NCBI GenBank assembly: GCA_002083825.1
Contig: DAZV01000044.1
Coordinates: 7,140 to 54,301, forward strand
Source of the DNA: Candidatus Sericytochromatia bacterium S15B-MN24 CBMW_12
Lineage (GTDB): Bacteria; Cyanobacteriota; Sericytochromatia; S15B-MN24; UBA4093
Direction of reading: 5' to 3'
Length of the DNA stretch: 47,162 nt
Part shown: positions 41,696 through 47,162 of the stretch, piece by piece
How the letters are laid out: each line of letters begins with the position of its first letter
Numbering within the stretch: the stretch's first letter is position 1
Made by a program: the position numbers and the translations under genes
The notes under the pieces: generated by a model
Database searches by the model: none
The model's input: only the letters and a program-made list of their open reading frames with translations
Told to the model about the DNA's origin: nothing

Positions 41696-42094
41696 TTACG
41701 GCTTGGCGGTCGCGAGTGCGAGCCGGCGAACGCCGGAGTCCTTGAGCTGGTCGATCAGCGTCACGACCTTGGAATAGGCGAGACTCTTGTCGGCAGCGAC
41801 GATGACCGCCATCTCGGGCTTCTCCTGAACCATGACTCTCAGCCGTTCCTGGAGGGTGGCCACTTCGATGGGCTGATCCTGGAAGTGAAGCCGCCCGTCG
41901 AGCGACATCTGGACGACCACCGAGGGCGGGGTCTGGTCGGCGGTGGTGCTGGCGGGAAGCTCGGCCTTGAGCGAGTCGGTGATCTGGGGCAGGAAGGCCA
42001 TGACCGCCAGGAAGAGCGTGATGATCATGAAGACGTCGATCATGGGGATCAGCTCGAAGCGGATCCCCTCGCGGCGCCGCCTATTGCGCACCAA
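41696..42094 (-). CDS. ExbD/TolR-family biopolymer transport protein
   Basis: This protein of about 132 residues has one N-terminal membrane helix (FELIPMIDVFMIITLFLAVMAFLP) bearing the proton-path Asp in PMIDVF, then a periplasmic ExbD domain. It forms a motor with ExbB. The start is TTG 42094 or GTG 42091; GAGGAGG lies 6 or 9 bases upstream. It overlaps exbB by 11-14 bases. No tonB, tolA or pal is near. Confidence 0.9.
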   Translation of the reverse strand: MVRNRRRREGIRFELIPMIDVFMIITLFLAVMAFLPQITDSLKAELPASTTADQTPPSVVVQMSLDGRLHFQDQPIEVATLQERLRVMVQEKPEMAVIVAADKSLAYSKVVTLIDQLKDSGVRRLALATAKP

Positions 42095-42686
42095 ACTTGA
42101 CCTCCTCGATCGGCCGCTTGGGGCGGGCCTGATCCCGGCGCTGCTCGCTGAGGTAGCCCACGACGGTGGCGCTGAAGGCGTCCAGCCGGTTGATGAGCAT
42201 GGAGTAGCCCAGCGCGGCGACGATGGCGACCAAGAGGCCGCCGCCGGTGGCGACCAGGGCCTCGGAGATGCCTCCGGCCAGCTGGGTCAGCGGGTTGGTG
42301 GGACGGGTGGAGGAGACGACCGAGAAGATGTGAATCATGCCGGAGACGGTGCCGAAGAGGCCGAGGAGGGGGGCGATCGCCGCCAGCGTCTGGAGCCAGC
42401 CGATCTTTCGTTCGGTGTTCCCGAAGGCGAGGTCCGCGAAGTTCCGGACTTCCTCCGACGAGGCATAGGGGTTGGCCTGACGGTAGGCCAGGACGGTGCT
42501 GAAGACGTCACGGCTGCCGGCGTCCGCAGGGGCCTTCGGGTTCAGGAGATGGTGCTCGTAGCGCTTGCGCGCCCGGCCCAATCCCCAGGCGGCTTCGATG
42601 ATCAGCGCGACCGCGAACACGGAGGCGATAAACAGGGGGATCATCGTGATGCCGCCGGCCTTGATCAGACTGAGTAACTCGTACAC
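42081..42686 (-). CDS. ExbB/TolQ/MotA-family proton channel protein
   Basis: This 201-residue protein has three membrane helices (ITMIPLFIASVFAVALIIEAAWGL, IGWLQTLAAIAPLLGLFGTVSGMIHIF, ISEALVATGGGLLVAIVAALGYSML) and the ExbB motif PLLGLFGTVSGM. It powers outer-membrane transport or cell-envelope integrity with ExbD. The GTG start at 42686 is decided by AAAGGAG; the in-frame codons upstream are polar and unrelated. Confidence 0.9.
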   Translation of the reverse strand: MYELLSLIKAGGITMIPLFIASVFAVALIIEAAWGLGRARKRYEHHLLNPKAPADAGSRDVFSTVLAYRQANPYASSEEVRNFADLAFGNTERKIGWLQTLAAIAPLLGLFGTVSGMIHIFSVVSSTRPTNPLTQLAGGISEALVATGGGLLVAIVAALGYSMLINRLDAFSATVVGYLSEQRRDQARPKRPIEEVKFGAQ

Positions 42687-42990
42687 GAAGACTCCTTTCG
42701 GAAGGCGACTCGATTCGTCACGCGAGAGTAGGGGGCCTTGCCCCCGATAAAGACGATAATGACGCCGTTGAGGTTCCATGGTTATCCCAGAAAGGCCGAG
42801 CCCCGTCAAGGTTGCAGCGGGCATCTGGCCACGCTTAGCGCAGTTTCGAGCATGCGCGAGGCCCCGGGGTCATGCCCCCCGATCCGGCGCTCGGGCTCGG
42901 GCCGCATGGGCCGGGATCCCGGGGGCGACTTGTAAAAAACCGCCATGCAGGGAATACATGGCTCGTCACGTTCGTAGAGGAGATCCGGCC
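42687..42990. other. Intergenic region between divergent exbB and the zinc-ribbon gene
   Basis: No gene is seen in about 300 bases. GGGGGC-CTT-GCCCCC at 42732-42746 is a hairpin. GATAATGACG near 42754 could be part of a promoter. The right part is GC-rich with several CCGG-type palindromes but no member of the composite repeat family. Confidence 0.4.
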
Positions 42991-43356
42991 TTGGCGCAAA
43001 GCACCGAACCCAAAACCCGTTTCGACATCGTCTCCAAGGGAGTCGGCTTGATCGCCGGCAGCCTGATGATGATCATCATCGGGATCGTCGTGAGCCTCAC
43101 CCTGCGCAACGAGTTCGGTCTGAGCATGCTGTTGATGGGAGTCTGCTTCGGCGGCTATGGCGGCTTCCAGATCTACCAGGGAATGGAAGCCCGGACCAAG
43201 CAAATCACCTGCCCTCACTGCGGGGAGGCCAACCAGATCCTGAGCGAGGTCAAGTCCTTCACCTGCGTCCAATGCGACAAGCCCCTGAAACTGGTCGCCC
43301 AGAGGCCGCCCAGCAGCCCAAGCCCACGGCGTCGGGGCACCAAGCGCCTCTCCTGA
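42991..43356 (+). CDS. Membrane protein with C-terminal zinc ribbon
   Basis: This protein of about 121 residues has two hydrophobic helices (GLIAGSLMMIIIGIVVSL and MLLMGVCFGGYGGFQIY) and a CPHCGE ... CVQCDK zinc ribbon. Such proteins are common but functionally unassigned. A TTG at 42991 with GAGGAGA seven bases upstream is the best start; an ATG at 42958 with AGGGA is the alternative and adds eleven residues. Confidence 0.72.
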   Translation: MAQSTEPKTRFDIVSKGVGLIAGSLMMIIIGIVVSLTLRNEFGLSMLLMGVCFGGYGGFQIYQGMEARTKQITCPHCGEANQILSEVKSFTCVQCDKPLKLVAQRPPSSPSPRRRGTKRLS

Positions 43357-43371
43357 TTCCCGCCTGCTCGA

Positions 43372-43409
43372 AAACAAGTGCCACCCGGCTTATCGGGTGG
43401 CACTTGTTT
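43372..43409 (+). terminator. Rho-independent terminator after the zinc-ribbon gene
   Basis: AAACAAGTGCCACCCG and its complement form a 16-bp perfect stem with loop GCTTAT. It ends in TTGTTT on the plus strand and AAACAAG on the minus, so it may act both ways. Confidence 0.85.
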
Positions 43410-43417
43410 CCATCTCA

Positions 43418-43556
43418 TCTTCCGCTAACATGGCCCCCCTCGCTCAGGCGCAGCCTAACTGGGCCCGCAGGCCCAATGGGGGGCTACGGGGGGTGAGCGC
43501 CCGCGGCTAAAGGCTATAAAATGCGGCTAAAGGCTATGAACGGCGAAGCCATGGCC
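43418..43556 (+). repeat. Composite-repeat left part holding a three-stem module
   Basis: TCTTCCGCTAACATGG opens as at 43562. The first clamp (CCCCCC 43434-43439, GGGGGG 43478-43483) holds the long loop: stem 3 AGGC 43446-43449 with GCCT 43453-43456, stem 2 GGGCC 43461-43465 with GGCCC 43470-43474. A linker with two GCGGCTAAAGGCTAT units leads to CGGCGAAGCCATGG, where the copy ends. Confidence 0.88.
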
Positions 43557-43561
43557 CCTAA

Positions 43562-43780
43562 TCTTCCGCTAACATGGCCCCCCTCGATGGGGGGCTACGG
43601 GGGGTGTTCGCCGGCGAAGCCATGGCATTCCTTATTTCTGAATCACCATGGGGACAGATAAGGAACCTGGGATCAGTACCCCCCCTGCCCCCCCGTCGAG
43701 GGCAGGGTTTAGAGGGGGGACTACAGGGGGGTGAGCGCCTGCGGCTAAAGGCTATGAACGGCGAAGCCATGGCGTTCCCC
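43562..43780 (+). repeat. Full-length composite palindromic repeat with tail duplication
   Basis: It begins with the same 17 bases as the copy 144 bases upstream, but the first clamp holds only the short loop TCGAT. GCCGGCGAAGCCATGGC, hairpin TTCCTTAT/ATAAGGAA, CTGGGATCAG and the right clamp follow. A further G6 tract, GGCTAAAGGCTATGAACGGC and GAAGCCATGGCGTTCC repeat the left linker before the copy decays. The stretch 43411-43790 holds no supported gene. Confidence 0.88.
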
Positions 43781-43815
43781 ATAATATAGAATGCGCAGCT
43801 TCCACCGCCGAGCCC

Positions 43816-45393
43816 TCAAGACGGAACGGGAACCTCGGCGACCGCCAGCTTCACGACCACCATGGTCACGTCGTCCTCGGTAGGACGCTCGATCCCTTCG
43901 AAGGTGAACTGCCTCCACTCCGCGAGCAGTTCGGCCACGAAGCGATCGGCGGCATGCTCGCCGTACTTGCGCACGAGAGCTTCCATGCGATCGAAGCCGA
44001 ACTCTTCGCCCCCGGGGCTCTGCGCCTCGATGATGCCATCCGAGTAGAAGACCAAGAGGTCGCCGGGATAGAGCTGGACCTGCTTTTCGGGGTAGGTGGG
44101 ATTTTCGCGCACTCCCAAGGGATAGGAGGCGCTGGGCAGGATCTCGACCAGGCCGGTAGCGGCCCGGAAGAGGTAGGGGTGAAGGTGGCCGGCGTTTGCG
44201 TAGGTCAGGGTGCCGGTACGGGTATCGAGGATCGAGTAGAAGAAGGTCATCAGCTGGCGATCGAGGGCGCTGGATCGGACGAGGGTGTTGGCGACCTTCA
44301 TGACGTCGATCACCCGGTGGCTGGTGAGGACCTGGGTGTGGAGGCAGGAGCGGACGACGGCCATGAGGAGAGCGGCGGGGACGCCGTGACCGGTGACGTC
44401 GCCGATGGCAATCGCCATTTGCTGATCCCCGAGGGGCAGGAAGTCGAAGTAATCGCCCCCCACCTCGGAGGCGGACTCGGCGAAGAAATCGATGTTCAAT
44501 CCGCCGGAATCGGGGGCGGCGGCCGGGAGCATCGCTTGCTGGATTCGGCGGGCGGTTGCCAGTTCGCCGCGCATGCGATCCTGTTCGCGAAGCCCGTCGC
44601 GCTGGCGGTTGAGCTCGCCGAGCATGAGGTTGAAGGCATGCGCGAGCTCCCCGAGTTCATCCATGCGGCCCTCGGGAACCCTGGCCGAAAGATCCCCCTC
44701 GGCGGCGAGCCGGGTGCCAAGCACCAACTGGCCGATGGGCTTGTTGAGGAAGCGCGCGAGCCAGACGCTGGCACCGAAGGCGACTAGCAGGCCCACGCCG
44801 AAGATGCCGAAGATGATCTTCAGCATCGCGGCCTCCTTGGCGAGCACCTCCTTGGCGCTCATGTCCACGCCCACGAAGGAGTGAGCGACGCCGTTCGCAT
44901 CTCGGATCGGGGCGTAACCCGAAAGCCAGATGCCATACTCGTCGGGGTAGAGGTTCTTGCTGGCGGATAGCCCTTTGATACCCGCCATCATCTCGGGCTC
45001 CCGGGTGACGTCGTAGGCGACTCCATAGGCGCTGAAGAGCGCGGAGTCCGGATCCTCGGCGTCGACGACGAAGTGCCAGTTCGGGCCTTTCGCGGCCCTC
45101 ATGGTGTAGATGTCGCGGATGGTGGGGCTGATGGCCCGCATCCGGATCAGCTGATTCTTGATCGTGACGTACTCGCGATCGGCCTGAGAACGGATCCGCT
45201 CGTGCGCGTCGGCGTCGAGGTTGGACGCAACGATACCCGCGGTGATCATGAGGCGCTCGCGTAGCTGCTGGCGGATGAGTCCGCTGGTCTGCTGGTAGAA
45301 CAAGCCGCAGGCCAAGGCCAGGATGAGGGTGATAACCAGCATGAAGGCCAGCATCAACTGGGTTTGAAGGCGTAAGCGCCACGGCGGGGTCAA
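43816..45393 (-). CDS. Membrane sensor with HAMP and SpoIIE-type PP2C phosphatase
   Basis: This 525-residue protein has a membrane helix (12-33), a periplasmic Cache-like sensor (to about 192), a second helix (193-215), HAMP (215-268) and a SpoIIE phosphatase domain. Metal-binding Asp residues lie in SEVGGDYFDF, GDVTGHG, YSDGIIEA and DDVTMVVV. Such RsbU/SpoIIE-type phosphatases dephosphorylate an anti-anti-sigma factor in partner-switching pathways. No STAS or kinase partner adjoins it. The TTG start follows GAGGA seven bases upstream and fits the hydrophobic N-terminus. Confidence 0.9.
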   Translation of the reverse strand: MTPPWRLRLQTQLMLAFMLVITLILALACGLFYQQTSGLIRQQLRERLMITAGIVASNLDADAHERIRSQADREYVTIKNQLIRMRAISPTIRDIYTMRAAKGPNWHFVVDAEDPDSALFSAYGVAYDVTREPEMMAGIKGLSASKNLYPDEYGIWLSGYAPIRDANGVAHSFVGVDMSAKEVLAKEAAMLKIIFGIFGVGLLVAFGASVWLARFLNKPIGQLVLGTRLAAEGDLSARVPEGRMDELGELAHAFNLMLGELNRQRDGLREQDRMRGELATARRIQQAMLPAAAPDSGGLNIDFFAESASEVGGDYFDFLPLGDQQMAIAIGDVTGHGVPAALLMAVVRSCLHTQVLTSHRVIDVMKVANTLVRSSALDRQLMTFFYSILDTRTGTLTYANAGHLHPYLFRAATGLVEILPSASYPLGVRENPTYPEKQVQLYPGDLLVFYSDGIIEAQSPGGEEFGFDRMEALVRKYGEHAADRFVAELLAEWRQFTFEGIERPTEDDVTMVVVKLAVAEVPVPS

Positions 45394-45809
45394 GGCAGTT
45401 CCTCGCTCTTATGGAAGGGGGGATCGCTTTCCTTATTATACCCGCCGGATCGAAGCTGATCCGGTTTTGGCGTGGGCGGGCAGGGAGTTGCGGCCCCCGA
45501 GGAGGCGCCGCGAAAAAAAAGATCCCTTTCTCGGCATGGAGCCCGAGGACGTGGATCCGCATCCCTTGGATGTCTTGGCGATCGCTCCTCAGGTGATCAA
45601 AAAAATATCCCCTGAAATACCCTTTTGGGGGATTGCCAGAAGACCGAGCGAGTGTTAAAGTTATCTTGTGGTTAAGGACGGCTTAACTTTAAGCAAATCA
45701 CCTAGACGCTCTTAACTGGCGGCGGACCGCCACGACATCGAACCCAAGACCCGGACGCCAGTAATAAAAGTATTCGAGTTGACGCTCCCCCCCACGTAAG
45801 GAGATTAGG
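45394..45809. other. 416-base intergenic region with AT-rich dyads upstream of the S8 protease
   Basis: No gene is supported; small frames here lack ribosome sites. TTAAAGTTA (45655-45663) pairs with TAACTTTAA (45684-45692), and GCTTAA-CT-TTAAGC (45681-45694) is a nested palindrome. GCTCTTAAC (45708-45716) recurs inverted at 13281-13289. CCTTATTATACCC near 45431 suggests a -10 for the minus-strand phosphatase gene. The region is markedly more AT-rich than its neighbours. Confidence 0.5.
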
Positions 45810-47051
45810 ATGAAGAACGGTAACCTTCGCAAGGTCGCTTCCCTCTCGGCCGTCGTCACCGCCCTGTCGCTCGCCGGCTGCGGAATGAACGCCCCCGTCA
45901 TCGGCAGCACCACCGGCACCCGTGACGTTGCCGTCAACGCGGCTGCGGTTCCTGGTGAGATCCTTGTGAAGTTCCGCCCGGGCCTCTCGTCCAACTCCGT
46001 CAAAGCGATGTCGGCTCAGCTCGGCATGAAGTCCGTGGGTTCGGTGAACCGCGTCGGCGTCCAGGTCATGAAGGTCAGCGGCGACACCAAGGCCGCCATC
46101 GCCAAGCTCCAGAAGAACGGCAACGTTCTCTACGCCGAGCCCAACTACATGGCCTACGCCTCGGACTACGCCGTTGAGATGACCCCCAACGACCCGAAGC
46201 TCGGCGAGCAGTGGGCCATCAACAAGGTCAGCGCCCCCGCTGCCTGGGACATCACCACCGGCTCCGAGAAGACCCTCCTCGCCATCGTCGACACCGGCGT
46301 GGACTACAGCCACCCCGACCTCGCAGGCCGCGTCGACAAGGGCCGCGACTTCATCAACAACGATGACGACGCGATGGACGACCAGGGCCACGGCACCCAC
46401 TGCGCCGGTATCGCCGCCGCTTCCACCAACAACAGCGTGGGCATCGCCGGTCTCGCTCCCAACGTGAAGATCCTCGCGGTCAAGGTCCTGTCGAAGGACG
46501 GCGGCGGTTCCTACGAGTCGGTCGCCAACGGCATCACCTACGCCGCGGACCGTGGCTCGCACGTCATCTCGATGAGCCTCGGCGGCAGCACCCCCTCGCA
46601 GGCCATCCAGGACGCCATCACCTACGCCAACTCGAAGGGTTCGCTGGTTGTCGTCGCGATGGGCAACAACGGCCGTGAGTCCAAGTCCTACCCCGCTGCC
46701 TGCGATGGCGTGATGGCGGTTGGTGCGACCGACATCAGCGACAACAAGGCTTCCTTCTCGCAGTACGGCTCCTGGATCTCGGTCGGCGCCCCTGGCCACA
46801 ACATCATGTCGACCCTTCCGGTGAAGGCCAACCCCATCGGACAGACCATGTACGGCTCGCTCTCCGGCACCTCGATGGCGACCCCCTACGTCGCCGGCCT
46901 GGCTGCCCTCGTTCGGGACCAGTTCCCCACCCTGACCGCCATGCAGGTCAAGGCGAAGATCGAGAAGTCGGCTGATGACACCGGCACCGCGGGCTTCGAC
47001 AAGCTCTTCGGCCACGGCCGGATCAACGCCGCCGCCGCCGTCAGCAACTAA
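45810..47051 (+). CDS. S8 subtilisin-like protease lipoprotein, second copy
   Basis: This 413-residue lipoprotein (lipobox LAGC, Cys24) has an I9-type propeptide (48-115; PGEILVKFRPGLSSN) and triad Asp161 (IVDTGVDYSH), His194 (GHGTHCAGI) and Ser355 (SGTSMATPYVAG), with oxyanion Asn in AMGNNG. Codon use is strikingly uniform (mostly C-ending, tcg/ctc/acc), unlike the neighbours, which suggests high expression. AAGGAG precedes the ATG. It differs enough from the protease at 39290 that the two are not a recent duplication. Confidence 0.94.
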   Translation: MKNGNLRKVASLSAVVTALSLAGCGMNAPVIGSTTGTRDVAVNAAAVPGEILVKFRPGLSSNSVKAMSAQLGMKSVGSVNRVGVQVMKVSGDTKAAIAKLQKNGNVLYAEPNYMAYASDYAVEMTPNDPKLGEQWAINKVSAPAAWDITTGSEKTLLAIVDTGVDYSHPDLAGRVDKGRDFINNDDDAMDDQGHGTHCAGIAAASTNNSVGIAGLAPNVKILAVKVLSKDGGGSYESVANGITYAADRGSHVISMSLGGSTPSQAIQDAITYANSKGSLVVVAMGNNGRESKSYPAACDGVMAVGATDISDNKASFSQYGSWISVGAPGHNIMSTLPVKANPIGQTMYGSLSGTSMATPYVAGLAALVRDQFPTLTAMQVKAKIEKSADDTGTAGFDKLFGHGRINAAAAVSN

Positions 47052-47068
47052 GCGCGCAGCGACTAACT

Positions 47069-47102
47069 AGAAGGGGGGCCGCCAATTGGCGGCCCCCCTT
47101 CT
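47069..47102 (+). terminator. Strong terminator after the second S8 protease
   Basis: AGAAGGGGGGCCGCC and its complement flank AATT, a 15-bp perfect stem very close in style to the hairpin at 5526-5564. Confidence 0.82.
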
Positions 47103-47162
47103 CTGGACTTTGGCCTTTTGAGCAGCCGAGGCAGGGATGTCTCGGCTTTCATTTTTCCCGCG

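Noticed and set aside
45411..45658. Small plus-strand frames upstream of the second S8 protease
   Set aside because: About 60 residues, no ribosome site, no recognisable content, and they overlap the likely promoter of the phosphatase gene.

Overview
This window comes from a GC-rich (about two thirds G+C by eye) diderm bacterium. My best guess is a non-photosynthetic relative of Cyanobacteria (Sericytochromatia/Vampirovibrionia-like). The octamer GCGATCGC, the cyanobacterial HIP1 motif, occurs 29 times by my count, against about two expected from base composition. A DapL-type aminotransferase sits beside dapF, as in the cyanobacterial lysine route. Mla, ExbB/D, a Wza-like SLBB protein and nine lipoprotein signals show two membranes. 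There is no rRNA, tRNA, CRISPR, prophage or transposase; the placement is inference.

Layout. 1-5.5 kb: the C-terminal end of cobalamin methionine synthase, a fused homocysteine methyltransferase/methylenetetrahydrofolate reductase, and a six-SLBB polysaccharide export protein. 5.6-8.1 kb: NrnA, an OmpR-type response regulator and a PabA/TrpG amidotransferase. 8.1-12.5 kb: a MoxR-DUF58-transglutaminase operon. 12.5-20.1 kb: CheW, lipoproteins, a five-gene operon of two MlaE-like permeases, MlaF, MlaD and a small MshEN-like protein, a WbuC cupin and an AT-hook protein. 20.2-26.2 kb (minus strand): lipoprotein, miaA, dapF, dapL, a PfkB sugar kinase and a patatin. 26.7-32.3 kb: a lytic transglycosylase, a CPBP protease and a phnD-phnC-phnE phosphonate transporter. 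32.4-36.3 kb: a C11 protease, then an ArsR/rhodanese regulator with DsrE and an MFS carrier. 36.4-41.7 kb: EF-hand phospholipase-D lipoprotein, adhesin-like lipoprotein, S8 protease lipoprotein and zinc asparaginase. 41.7-47.1 kb: ExbD/ExbB, a zinc-ribbon membrane protein, a SpoIIE phosphatase and a second S8 protease lipoprotein.

The most unusual content is a family of interspersed palindromic repeats built on C-tract/G-tract clamps. One module (six copies) folds as a three-stem junction whose inner stem shows a compensatory base change. A longer composite carries a 9-bp hairpin ending in ATAAGGAAC. Copies lie between genes at 0.9-1.1, 8.1, 26.3-26.6, 28.6 and 43.4-43.8 kb. Two pieces are inserted, in frame, inside the DUF58 gene. 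This resembles the Rickettsia palindromic elements in behaviour but not in sequence. Short tandem repeats in multiples of three bases (18, 21 and 33 bp) also expand coding ends and linkers.
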